Below, in pieces: positions 20,672 to 30,849 of a stretch of 64,000 nucleotides of DNA (its first letter is position 1; each line of letters opens with the position of its first letter). Under the pieces are notes generated by a model. The model worked only from the letters and a program-made list of their open reading frames with translations. It searched no databases and was not told where the DNA came from. A program made the position numbers and the translations under genes. The stretch comes from Euglena gracilis (taxonomy: Eukaryota > Euglenida > Euglenophyceae > Euglenales), in contig CP154954.1 of NCBI GenBank assembly GCA_039621445.1, forward strand, positions 38,177,703 to 38,241,702. The letters run 5' to 3'.

Positions 20672-21145
20672 CTGCAAGGAGGGCTGAGGGACGATGACTG
20701 AGGCGGGGGTGGGCCAAAAAAAATGCGTTCAAATGACTTTGCCCACTCCCTTCACACTGTGAAAAACATGCACACCGTGAAAAATGATGCGAATTTCTGG
20801 GAAATCGGGAGCGTGCAAGCACAAAAAACACCATTGTTTTGTTGTCCGATAGAAGATTTCAATTTAATAGAACAATTCGTAAAAATTAGCATTTGCACCA
20901 AATTATTTTGGGAAATTGATCCATCAACAGTTTTGTCTGCTGCCTAAATGACTTTTCTGGGGAAGCAAAAAGATCGGTCAACTAACGTTGCAGAGGGCAA
21001 AAGGAGGAGTGTTTGCGAATTGGTGGCTGATGACCCATCCTGCCGGTCCGACGTTTCCCTTGGCAGACAGGCGGAGGGGTTTGTTGAGGGAGCATAGGAG
21101 TGCCTGCGTGCTCCAACCACTGCATTCAGATGGCACCGCAGCAAC

Positions 21146-21238
21146 CTCCACGCCAGTCAACCCCCCCCCTGCAGCAGAAGAGTTCCAGCTCCTCCCTGGG
21201 CGTGGCGGGACGCTCAGCCCACGCTGTGCCTGGCACAC
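21146..21238 (-). CDS. A repeat exon, 93 nt
   Basis: The acceptor CCATCGCAG precedes VPGTAWAERPATPREELELF. With the donor GGAG|GTTGCT the exon is 93 nt and phase 1-1. Its partner B exon would be the one at 20,356-20,671. Confidence 0.5.
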
Positions 21239-21249
21239 CTGCGATGGCG

Positions 21250-22100
21250 GGCCAAACGACAGGTATTGCACTTGGGTTGCTTGGGCCACCGCTATGCCAA
21301 GGAAGGATGGAAGGGTGCTTGCACCTCTCCTACAATGATATGTGGCAGGTGAGCGCCGCAGAGTGACGCATGGCCATATTTACTGATAGCTTGGGACGGG
21401 CCTCTCGATGCCCCTGTTTGACACCTCCAAAGGAGAGAATCGATTGAAATTACAATCAACAAGAGGTACGATGGCAAGGTCAGCCAACCACATTTTCAAC
21501 CCCCTTGTGGTTATGCGATCTTGTTTGGGGGTTGAATGTGGCAAGGTAGGACTTGTGTGGGGTGTTTACCCACTAAATTATATCCAGGATTTCCCATAAA
21601 CTGGCAAAATTTCTCCACTGTTATTTTCTTGCACAACCATTGCAGATGCATTTTTTGTACTGAGAGGATTATTTTTGACACACTGGTGCTGAATGCCAGG
21701 ATGTTCTTTTGTTGAAAACTCGCCCTGTGGGCACCTTTGCTGGGAAAGTTCTGCAGCGTTTAGCTTGCAAATAAAAAGAAAAGCATCTTGACAGCATCAA
21801 CATATTCAAAAATTAAAGAAAGAATGCTTTCTGCCCCCTCCCCCCCCCGGGTCCCACTCCATCCTAGCACTCAATCAAACAACGAGATGACCCTGGCATT
21901 CATGATATTTGCGATGTATTGGAATGCTGCTGTCCGCGATGTGAGGTGGAAATTTCATAACGTTGTTTGTTCGCTTGTTTACACAAAATGTCAATTCTAT
22001 ACTTAATAGATCTAAAAAAAAATACAGAAAACGTGTTTCCGCAAAATTTCAGGAAAAAGCATTGGCATTGTATTTATCCCAGCCATCGCCAAAACCCAAC
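21250..22100. other. no supported exon
   Basis: Mixed AT-rich sequence without a conserved frame or recognisable repeat, probably intron. Confidence 0.35.
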
Positions 22101-22110
22101 TTTTGCACAC

Positions 22111-22586
22111 CTCCTCCTTGCTCACCCATGGGTGCCATGCCGCCCTCCGTGCCCCTCCACTGAGCAACGTCTTCCTGCTCCGCCCCGTCGCTCCCGTAGA
22201 GGCTGCCACCGCCGCCACTCCCCGGCCCCCCGCCGCCACTGCCGCCACTGCCGCCACTGCCGCGGCCGCTGCCCCCCACCCCCGGCCGGTGTACCGGCGG
22301 CCGCCCCGCCCCGCCCACCGGTGGGGCCGCCGCCGCCACTCCCGGCACACCCCCCGCCGACGACCGCAGGGAGGGCTGGGAAAGGCGGGGGGGGGGCGCT
22401 GGCGGCCGACCCCTCCTTGTGTGATGCGGTGGGACACTTCCCGCAGCACCCACCCCGGGAGACACCTGAGGGGTTGCTTGGGGGTCGCTCCCCCACCCAC
22501 CCCCACCCCCATCCCACCTTCGAAGGTTGTCAGCCCCTCCCTGGGCGGCTGTGTCGGCTGCAGCTCCCATGGTGTGCCTGGCGTGC
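22111..22586 (-). CDS. AB repeat exon with a probable G-run indel
   Basis: The acceptor CACTGCAG leads to TPGTPWELQPTQPPREGL (A part). The B part (SSAGGVPGVAAAAPPVGGAG, then RPPVHRPGVGGSG) is in another frame, and the span is 476 nt, 2 mod 3. A 10-G run at about 22,387-22,396 lies exactly between the two parts, so a one-base homopolymer error or mutation explains the shift. The donor is GGAG|GTGTGC. Confidence 0.5.
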
Positions 22587-22837
22587 CTGCAGTGATGGAC
22601 GAGCAGCTCAAAATGGGGGCGTGGTGGCGCACGGGGATGCCCAAACGGACATGGCATACAGCTCAAACAAACTGATCGGAGCAAACAATTTTCAACTGGT
22701 CACCAGCGGTCACTTGGTGGAGGGGACTTAAGCCAGAAACCAGTCAGTTGCACCTCCTGGAGGGGGGGTTGGCCAGCGACCAAATGATTGTATGGATAGC
22801 AGACAGAAATGATCGGAAACCGGCTAATTGTTCTCAT

Positions 22838-22912
22838 TTTTTTGTGAATTGTTCATTGTTTTTTGTGAATTGTTCTCATTTTTTGTGAATTGTCATTTTT
22901 GTGAATTGTTCT
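22838..22912 (+). repeat. short tandem repeat TTTTTTGTGAATTGTTC
   Basis: About four imperfect units of 17-26 bp containing TTTGTGAATTGT follow each other, in an intron. Confidence 0.7.
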
Positions 22913-23208
22913 GGGCTGTGGACAGGACGGCAATTTCAATGACCAGTTGAAAGGTTGGGGACAAGCCGTCTGCCCCGCCCCCTGGCTCTATGAGAGTCCT
23001 GAGGCGGGAACTGCGTTTTACCTGGGGTCGAACCGGTCCGGAAAATTCGAAATTTGACTCAAAATTTGAGGAGGTTTCCTCATTTCCGGCACAAATTAAA
23101 ATATGACAAGGGAGGGGTCCTGAAGCTGCAAAATCTGCTGGCTGGTTGGACTCCGCTCCAGGGCTCCAGGGCTGGCACTGGACACAGCCCACAACGGCAC
23201 AGCCACAC

Positions 23209-23550
23209 CTGCCGCCCTGGACCACGGGCCACCGCCCATCACCGCCTCAACCTCCCCCTCCAGCACCGCCGCCTCCCCCTCCTCCCCGTCGTCCTCCTCC
23301 TCCTCGGCCTCGGCCTCCTCCCTCTCCGCCTCGCCGGGGCCGGGCCTTACCCGGCCCCCCTGCCGCACCCCCGCGCTGTGCGCCGGCAGGGGCGGCCCGT
23401 GGCGGCTCGCCGTGAGGTTGGCCAGGCTGGGCCGGCTCCGCACCACGATGACGTCGTCGTCCGGGGGCACCTCCTCCGGCAGCCGTCCGGGCGGCGTGGG
23501 CGTCCACTCTGCCGGCCCCGGCGCCCGCTCCCCCGCCGCCCTCCGGGGCC
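23209..23550 (-). CDS. C repeat exon, intact, 342 nt
   Basis: The acceptor GCCGCCCCAG is followed by PRRAAGERAPGPAEWTPTP, the core PPDDDVIVVRSRPSLANLT, ASRHGPPLPAHSAGVRQGG, and the acidic tail AEREEAEAEEEEDDGEEGE. The exon ends RAAG at the donor GGCAG|GTGTGG, phase 1-1. It is nearly identical to the copy at 27.5 kb, implying recent duplication or gene conversion. An internal GG|GTAAGG inside the exon resembles a donor. Function unknown; the acidic low-complexity tail suggests disorder. Confidence 0.65.
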
Positions 23551-23559
23551 CTGGGGCGG

Positions 23560-24560
23560 CAACGATGCGAACTGAGAGAAAGGCGCCAAGCTTTGTCAGA
23601 GCGGTGCCACACCTGCAAGAGGGGTAGCTATTTGCCTGCTCTCTGGGGGTTCCCTCTCCCCTCCCCCACCGCGGCCAGGCGACAGCTTTTAAACCCTTCG
23701 CCGTGACCATTGCACCAATTTTGCGTGTTTTGCGTGTTTTGGTTTCCTTGTTTTGGTCAAATTGCGTCTTGTAAAAATCACTTTGTGCGCAGGTCATTTT
23801 TTGTCCCTATTTTCACATTTTCTGGGTTGTGCACGACCTGTCCAGCGTTGGACAAGGTCGTATGTCATCGAATCAGACAAAAGAGGCAGGAGAGAGCGGT
23901 GCCCTCGATAAAATGGTAACGGGTGATTGGATCCAAGCAATGTTGTTCGAAAAATGGGAAATGAACTCTTTTATTTTGTGTTTGAGAAATTACAAAAAAA
24001 ATATGTCAGAACAGGTCAGAGAATTTTTTATACAAAAAAGCAGAAACAGGAGAACACAAAAAAAAGGGGGAAAAGATGCCAAAAGAACAAATAAAAATCC
24101 ATCAAGGAAGCAATGGACTGGCCGGTGCAGGCGAGGCAAACCGGTTGCGGCCGGAACGGCGGCGGTGCCAGAGCCGGCCAGCGGCCCAGCAGCCCCAGGG
24201 GCGGGCCAAGCGGCGGCCCCTGCTTCGCCGGGATGGGCCGGGCCCTCAGGGTGGGGCACTCCTGTGAGGCGGGGGGGGGGGGGGCACGCCACACGTTGCA
24301 CGGCAGCCCCAAGTCCCTCAGTGCAGTTGACACTTCCAAGCGCTGCGGATCACCTTATCCCCTTGGGCAGGCGAACTGTCCCAAACAGCAGGGGTCCGAA
24401 GAGGCACAATGCCTGAGGACATTGGCCGGAAATGCAAATGTTTCTTCTCGCTTCCTGCGATGACTACGCCTGGCATTGGTTACTGAGTTTTACGAGTACC
24501 ATTTAATCTTATTCCGTTGCATACTAAATAAATTATATGTTTGTATATGTATACATATGG
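23560..24560. other. no supported exon
   Basis: No conserved coding frame is seen. A GC-rich stretch at about 24,120-24,300 has open frames on both strands but no homology to the A/B/C exons and no convincing splice sites. Confidence 0.35.
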
Positions 24561-24564
24561 CAGG

Positions 24565-25310
24565 TGTACCTTTGGATACCCCCCTGGGGGGTATTAAAGT
24601 GGGTTGGCCACCACAAATACCCTGGGGCTGGTGAAGATGAAGGGTCAGGCCATTCTGCGTGATTCCCAAAGGCGGCAGATCAGCAGGGAAAGCAAGATAA
24701 AGACCTCGAACCATACAATTTTTTACCGACCCCCAGGGGGGGGGGGAGGGGGGTCACTCCACTTTTCAAAAAACCAATCAGTCACTTTTTTCGGGAAACC
24801 AGTCACTCACTACCCCCTCCCCGGGGGGGTCGGCCACTCTGGAATCCAAAGGAAATTTTTCCAAAAAATGTAAAAAAGGCCAAAAAAATTTCCGGTGCCT
24901 CCGCGCCAGGTCACTTTAGTGGTTTTTTGCTGACCCCCCCCCCCGGGGGGAGGGGGTCCGGGCCAAAAACCAGTCAGTCGCTCCGAAAAAAGCCAGCCAC
25001 CCACCCGGGGGGGGGGGGGGGTCGGCCAGTGCTTAAGCAATTGCCTGCCTCCAACAGTCGGCCCCACAAAGGGGGGCCCCCACTCGGCCCTCCCTTCATT
25101 TGGGAGACAAAAGGGTGAGTGCCAGGATTTGCGGCAGCGGGCAGCTGGGCCGGCATTTTCGGCCGCAGGCAGGCAGGCGGCTAGGGAGTGGGGCCGAACC
25201 CAGCAGGCCGGCCAGTCCTGACCCTCACCCTGCATCGTCACTAACCCCAGGGTACCCGTGGCCAACCAAGTGTCCACTTCGATACCCCCCAGGGGGGAGG
25301 GAGTATCCAA
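24565..25310. repeat. inverted repeat enclosing a MITE
   Basis: The left arm near 24,565-24,660 (GGATACCCCCCTGGGGGG, GGTTGGCCAC, ACCCTGGGG) is matched by an inverted arm at about 25,205-25,305 (CCAGGGTACC, GTGGCCAACC, TACCCCCCAGGGGGG). The CAATTGCTTA MITE lies between them. Likely an older foldback element invaded by the MITE. Confidence 0.6.
24712..25047. mobile_element. CAATTGCTTA hAT-like MITE, copy 2 (336 bp)
   Basis: The ends CATACAATTTTTTA and TAAGCAATTGCCTG are flanked by CCTCGAAC and CCTCCAAC, an 8-bp duplication with one mismatch. The interior is collinear with copy 1. Confidence 0.85.
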
Positions 25311-25456
25311 AACTAATCTGCGGTTTGAAAAATAAAGGGACCTGAATAACAAGGTGTTGGAGGTTTGGCACGCATATGAAATTTCAGGGAATTACCACGC
25401 TTTGCTGACAAAAAGTGGCTTAATTAAAGACTCAAGCCGCTCCTCTCCCCACACAC

Positions 25457-25694
25457 CGCTTCCGGCCAGCGCAGTCCACACTCCGCCCTCACCTGCCTGC
25501 GGCACGCCACCCTCCGCTTCACCCTGAGCAGCTTCGCCCCCGTCCGTCCCGTCGCTGTCGTGGATGCGGCCCCCGCCCCCGCCGCTGCCCCCCACCCCTG
25601 GCCGGTGTACCGGTGGCCGCCCTGCCAGGCCGCCCACTGGCGGCACTCCGACCGCCCCCGGCACGCCCCCGGCCGCCGTCGCCCACAGAGAGGG
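25457..25694 (-). CDS. B repeat exon, 238 nt
   Basis: With the acceptor CCCTCCAG the frame reads PSLWATAAGGVPGAVGVPP, then GRPPVHRPGVGGSG and ends ALAGSG at the donor AGCG|GTGTGTGG (phase 0 in, 1 out). The AG used by other B copies just before GGCGGGGGG is missing here (GGCGACGG). Confidence 0.45.
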
Positions 25695-25957
25695 CTGGAG
25701 GGCAGTGTTGAAACCCGACGGTGGCGGTCCTCAATGCCTCGCCTCTGGCCACGTCAACCCCCGACTGGTGGAAGGCAGTCGTTGGGTGTTTGGGGGCACC
25801 GTGCCGCTGTGCTGGTGCAGTGGCAACGGTTGTGCTGTAAGCCCTTTCCCTCCCCTTCTTGCCCCTTGCCTCCCCACCTCAGCCACTGACCGTTCAGACT
25901 GGTAAAGGTGGCCAGCGGCAATGCACAGGCCGACCAACTCACCACGCAACACCCTAC

Positions 25958-26041
25958 CACGCCCCCTCTGCCGCCGGCAGATCCCCAGCCTCTCCCTGGG
26001 CGTTGGTGCACCCGTCGCTCTCGATGCCCCACCCAGTGCAC
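25958..26041 (-). CDS. A repeat exon, 84 nt
   Basis: The acceptor CCATTCGCAG leads to LGGASRATGAPTPRERLG; the donor is CGTG|GTAGGG. Phase is 1-1. It is separate from the B exon 260 nt downstream, because the frame between them contains a stop. Confidence 0.5.
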
Positions 26042-26222
26042 CTGCGAATGGAGCGGAAGTGAAACCGGTTCAAGTAGACTTGGAATCGCCAACGGAAAGC
26101 GTGAAGCGGGTGACACAGCGGGGCTGAGTTTGTGCTTCTGATTCCAAAGTCTAATGAATGAAATGTCAGAAGTGGGCCGGAGGGAACCGGCAGCCCAGGG
26201 CCGGCGTGGGCGGCGAACACAC

Positions 26223-26597
26223 CTTCGCCCTCCCACGGCTGCGGCACTCCGCCGCGGAGGTCGCCCCACTGCCCAGCTCCACCTCCCTCCGCTCCGGCGC
26301 CGCCGTTGTCGGCGCTGCCGCTGCCGCCGCTGCCACCGCCCGGCGCCAAGCCACCCCCGCCGCCGGGGCCGCCCCCGGGGCCGCCCCCCGCTGGCCGAGG
26401 CACCGGTGGTCGCCCTGCTCCGCCAGCCACTGGTGCTGCGGCCGCTCTTGGAACCCCCACCGCTGACGGCAGAGAGGGCTGTGGCGGGGGGGGGGCTGGC
26501 ATCTTCCCAAGGCAAATCTGCTTCCCCACAGCTGGCGCCACCAGCTTCTCCCTGGCCGCCGACACATCTGGCATCCTCCCGGCTGTGCCTGGCGCAC
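26223..26597 (-). CDS. AB repeat exon, 375 nt
   Basis: The acceptor CCCATCACAG precedes APGTAGRMPDVSAAREKL. The frame runs through QPSLPSAVGVPRAAAAPVAG and a Gly-rich stretch to EGEG at the donor GAAG|GTGTGT. Phase is 1-1. An internal CGTCAG could also serve as an acceptor and would give a 240-nt B exon. Confidence 0.6.
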
Positions 26598-26952
26598 CTG
26601 TGATGGGGGGCAAGAACTCCTGGCAAAAGTACCACCGATTACGCAATCGCCCCCCCCTCCAACGGGAGCATGGGCTAATTTTCCTGGGGGGATCACAGGG
26701 GAGGGTCCCACCCGCCCACCCGCCCACCATCCACTCCCCTCTGGGTCATCAACCCATACCAAACCTGACGTGGAAAACAAACGATTTGAGATGTTCACCT
26801 GTCATGCCAAATGCCTGATGTTTGTAGAGGACTTGCACTAAAGGACAGACTGTTTGGGGACGTGCGATTTTGGGCTAACCACAAAAATACCCTTCAGTGC
26901 GCTATTGTCTCAATGACCTCAGGAGTCGACGATTCCTTAATGGACTCCAGGA

Positions 26953-27238
26953 CATACAATTGCTTACCGACCCCCAGGGGGGGGAGGGGGGGTCACTCCA
27001 CTTTTTTAAAAACCAGTCAGTCACCCATTTTTAAAAAACCAGCCAGTCACTACCCCCCCGGGGGGGGGGGGTCGGCCACTCAGAAAAACGGCCACTTTCC
27101 AGTCACTTTAGGTCATTTTAGGCCCAAAAATTTTTTCCGGCGCCGGGGTCACTCAAGCCACTTTTGCCCACTCCTGGCCGACCCCCCCCGGGGGGGAGGG
27201 GTCCGGGCCAAAAACCAGTCAGTCACTCTGAAAAAACC
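26953..27238. mobile_element. CAATTGCTTA hAT-like MITE, copy 3, truncated
   Basis: It starts with the full left end CATACAATTGCTTA and follows copies 1 and 2 to the CAGTCAGTCACTCTGAAAAA segment. The right end is lost, replaced by unrelated sequence at CATGGTTCC. Confidence 0.75.
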
Positions 27239-27485
27239 ATGGTTCCAGTAACTTGGCACCCCCCTTTTAAGACAAAATACAAAATACCTTTGCGACGCTG
27301 AAAAAAAAAGCCCAAATAACCTGGCGGGGGGGGGGGGGCAGGGCCAAAAGTTGGTTCCAACAACCTGGCACCCCGCCAGGTTATTTGGGGGAGGGGTTTA
27401 CACTAATAACAAAATCCAAAATCCAAAACCTTGCAAAATGTCAAAATCACCATAATCTGAGACGAAATGGCCCACACAGCCACAC

Positions 27486-27827
27486 CTGCCGCCCCGGGCC
27501 ATGGGCCACCGCCCATCACCGCCTCCACCTCCCCCTCCAGCACCGCCACCTCCCCCTCCTCCCCATCGTCCTCCTCCTCCTCGGCCTCGGCCTCCTCCCT
27601 CTCCGCCTCGCCGGGGCCGGGCCTGGCCCGGCCCCCCTGTCGCACCCCCGCGCTGTGCGCCGGCAGGGGCGGCCCGTGGCGGCTCGCCGTGAGGTTGGCC
27701 AGGCTGGGCCGGCTCCGCACCACGATGACGTCGTCGTCCGGGGGCACCTCCTCCGGCAGTCGCCCGGGCGGCGTGGGCGTCCACTCTGCCGGCCCCGGCG
27801 CCCGCTCCCCCGCCGCCCTCCGGGGCC
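27486..27827 (-). CDS. C repeat exon, intact, 342 nt
   Basis: Acceptor CATATTCCAG and donor GGCAG|GTGTGG bound the same frame as at 23.2 kb: head, DDDVIVVRSRP core, SLANLTASRHGPPLPAHSAG, acidic run, GGGPWPGAAG end. Differences from the 23.2-kb copy are few and mostly conservative. Phase is 1-1. Confidence 0.65.
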
Positions 27828-28239
27828 CTGGAATATGAGCATTCGGCCGCCGGCAAAGCCGTAGGAATACACACATTGCCTCCTTCACCTCGGGTGTCAT
27901 GGATTTGAGCGGAACGACATCTCTCAAGCGGCTCAAACGCCATTTGTGTTCACATGGGTCCTTCCATGTGTATCCTTTTTTGTCATATGCGAAAAAAAAT
28001 TAAAGGGTTCACTTGAAAAAAGGCAATGACTTTGTGGCAATGAAATTAAAGAGAAGGAGAATAAGCTGTTCTGAACTCGCCAGGAATCCGTGGCAGAATT
28101 TATTGATTGCCCGACCCCGCAGGATGTGGACAACAGTTGAACAGACACCTGGATCAAACTCCTCTACATGAAGCGACCATATGCAAAGCCAAAACCAAAA
28201 AAAAATCTGACCATGGCGTGGGAACAATGAAGAAAAAAG

Positions 28240-28397
28240 GCGAAAATGGTACCAAATAGCAATCGCTCCAATTGTTCCCGCAACAGGCAGCCATATGCAG
28301 AGCAAACCGGTTGTTGATGGAACTGCGAGACTTGCCGGTGGCCCATCGTCCTCAGGTCTGCCGGGAACGTTGCTGTTGCTGTTGCTGCCTATTGTCC
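28240..28397 (-). CDS. possible exon with a hydrophobic segment
   Basis: From the acceptor TGTGCACAG the frame reads TIGSNSNSNVPGRPEDDGP, then a run fit for a membrane helix (GLLCIWLPVAGTIGAIAIW). The acceptor phase (2 nt) matches the gene. No phase-1 donor is obvious, so this is tentative. Confidence 0.3.
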
Positions 28398-28677
28398 CTG
28401 TGCACAGGAGTGGTCGGTAGGATACCACACGAAAGAAAGAAAACAAATCCATCTGTTTGGGGTGGTGTGCATGGGCAGGATGGGGAATTTGGACAGGTAT
28501 GAAACATTTGTTCTGACAAATTGGTGACGAAAGAAAGTGGCAAAGTTATTTAACTTAGGAGTTAAATTGAAGTTGAACTTTCCCAAAATATTCAGGTCCA
28601 AAGTTCAGCACACCCAAAAATCCAAGTTTGAGCAAAGTTGATGAATTGCATTGAATTCCTGCTCTGATTAGGTCAAC

Positions 28678-28980
28678 CATCCAATTTTTGCCAACCCCCT
28701 GGGGGGAAGGGGGATCACTTCCACCCTTCCAAAGCGCAGGCGGTCACTTTTCTCGGAAAAACAGTCATTCACTACTTCCAGGAGTGGGGGGGTCGGCCAC
28801 TCTAGAATTCAAGGGAAAATTGAACACAAACGTGAAGAAAATGCCGTTAAAAAAATCTTCATCGCCGGATCACTTTGGTGGTTTTTCCCGACCCCCGGGG
28901 GAGGGGGTTTGGGCCAAAAGCCAGTCAGTCAAACTGAGAAAAAAAATCAGTCACCCACCAGGGGTGGCAAATAATGGATG
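28678..28980. mobile_element. CAATTGCTTA-type MITE, copy 4, diverged
   Basis: The ends CATCCAATTTTTGCC and GGCAAATAATGGATG are inverted repeats of a diverged type, and the interior keeps the CGGTCAC/CAGTCAGTCA motifs and G-runs. The flanking 8-mers do not match. Confidence 0.65.
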
Positions 28981-28999
28981 CCTCTGGGTCTAACACCTG

Positions 29000-29335
29000 G
29001 GTGAGGTTGGTCGAAAATAAATGCAGATCAGACAGAGGACATAAATGTGGATCAGACAAATAGGGTAGGCAAAAAATCACCCATTTTTTCAGGACCATTC
29101 TTCAAAAAACCACGTATTTTTATAAGAAAAATTATTTTCTCTTCCTGTGGATAGGCAAATTATTCCATTTCCTCTGTGCTCTTCTGGGGAAACCATCCAA
29201 ATTTCCTGGCGTTTTGCCTTCAATATTTGGTGTTCGACTTTTGGTTACCTCAATGATTTTATAACAAAGAAAGAAGGATGAAAACGGGCTGGGGAGGTGG
29301 CAGTTTACTTTTTTTGGAACCCTTGGTGCGAAAAA
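29000..29335. other. no supported exon
   Basis: AT-rich sequence; nothing recognised. Confidence 0.35.
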
Positions 29336-29339
29336 CTAC

Positions 29340-29535
29340 ACTTTGACCCCCCTCTGAATAGAAGCCCCCCCCCCCGAATAGTGTCCCCCCCCCCCCCGAA
29401 TAGAACCCCCCGGGATTCTGACCATTGGTCCGAATAGAAGCCCTCCCCCTTTACACACAGTGTACAAAAACGAAGGGGGGAAAACATACCCCAAATAGAG
29501 CCCCCCTCGCTTTTCGACATGGGGGTTTACTTTGG
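29340..29535. repeat. GAATAGAAGCCCCC repeat module
   Basis: Several GAATAG(A/T)(A/G) motifs each precede or follow C runs, ending in an inverted CCCAAATAGAGCCCCCC. It resembles the TAATAGAAG-ended element at 56.9 kb. Confidence 0.55.
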
Positions 29536-29669
29536 GTAAACGTGTGAAAGGATGACAAGATTTGGGGTGAAAAAAGGGGTTGATGTTATGGCACAATTCA
29601 GAGAGTGTGGGCACACGTGTGCGGCACTGACACGCACGGATGCCTTCACCAGGGGATTTTTAAACGAAA

Positions 29670-30110
29670 CCCCCCCCCCTGGGTGGTCCAGCCCAGAGGC
29701 TGGAAAAGTTGGGCTGGCTGGAAAAGGGCCACTGGTTGACCCCCCTCCCCCCCCCCCCAGCCCTCAGAAGTCCCGGGCTGAAACTGGGCCCCACCCGGGG
29801 TCGAACCGGTGCCAAAAATAATCGAAACTGCAAAAAAATGTTCAAAAAAAGCTGACAATTATGCAAAAAAAACGAATTTTTGACCCCAAATTTGCCCTGG
29901 CGAGTCCCTTTCCAACCCATTTTCGTCCGTTTTTGACCCATTTTGGCCCATTTTTGCACCCACCCAAAGGGCGGCTGGAAATAAATAAAACTCATTGATG
30001 GAGGGGAGGGGGCTCCGGGGCTGGGAAAAAGGCCTCTGGCTGGAAAACCACTGCTGGCTAGCTGAACCTCCCCAGGTGTGGGGTCGAATTTTCTTAAGCT
30101 ACGCCCTGCC
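29670..30110 (+). repeat. SINE-like repeat, two partial copies
   Basis: Copies start near 29,690 (GGCTGGAAAAGTTGGGCTGG) and 30,015 (GGGCTGGGAAAAAGG). Each has a GCTGGCTGGAAAA motif, a C run and a GGGGTCGAA box. The body at 29,830-29,990 is also found inverted at 19.2-19.37 kb. Confidence 0.55.
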
Positions 30111-30294
30111 ATGCACACATACAACGGCTGGCAAACATTGCATGCACACAGCATGGGCACATACAGCACACGTGCAAACATGCATACGTACACACAGGAA
30201 TGTAAGCACTCACGCACACACAGCAGCTCCGCATAGCACAGCACACTACAGCAGCACAACACACAACAACCAATGCACAGCACACAACACACAC

Positions 30295-30654
30295 CTCCAG
30301 CCAGTGCAGCGGATGCTCTGCCATCACCTCCACACGCAACGCCACCCTCCACGTCACTCCAGAAGGCGCTGCCACCCCTGCCCGGGGCCAAGCCTCCATC
30401 ACCACTGCTGCCCTCCCCCCCTGGCCGGGGCCCAGGCTGCCACCCCACCCCGCCTGCTGACAGCGCTGTGGCCGCCCATGGCACGCCCCCCGCCGCTGCC
30501 CACAGGGAAAGGGCTGATGTGGGGGGGGCAGACATTCTCTATGGCGGCGTGGCACCCGGGAGTAGTTAGGGGCTGTTCAAAACTCCCTCACCCCCGAAGG
30601 GCTCCAGCCCTTCCCTGGGCGGAGGCGCAGGCTGGGTCCCCCACGCCGGCGGAC
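30295..30654 (-). CDS. AB repeat exon, 360 nt
   Basis: The acceptor CCGTTGCAG precedes PPAWGTQPAPPPREGLEPFG. The B part reads AAAGGVPWAATALSAGG, then PGPRPGGEGSSGDGGLAPG, ending at the donor GGAG|GTGTGTG next to a CA-rich tract. Length is a multiple of three and phase 1-1. The frame between the parts was inferred from length rather than read codon by codon. Confidence 0.5.
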
Positions 30655-30849
30655 CTGCAACGGAGGGCAAGTATTTGGGCCTAAACGAAAATGACCCCGA
30701 ATGAAAAAAAAGCTTTGCCCTCCCCTTGCCGACGACAACTGCAGACTGGCCGGTAACTCTCCCGCGTTCACCGCTTGCACAACGTCTGAGCCAGAACTGA
30801 GTTGCTGGAATGTGTTTTCACTTTTGAACCCCACCCCCGAATAACAAAA

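Noticed and set aside
27385-27864. Plus-strand open frames opposite the C exons (for example 159 codons here, also at 23.05-23.6 and 8.1-8.4 kb)
   Set aside because: GC-rich DNA keeps several frames open. The minus frame has conserved splice sites, phase and residues across seven copies; the plus frames do not.
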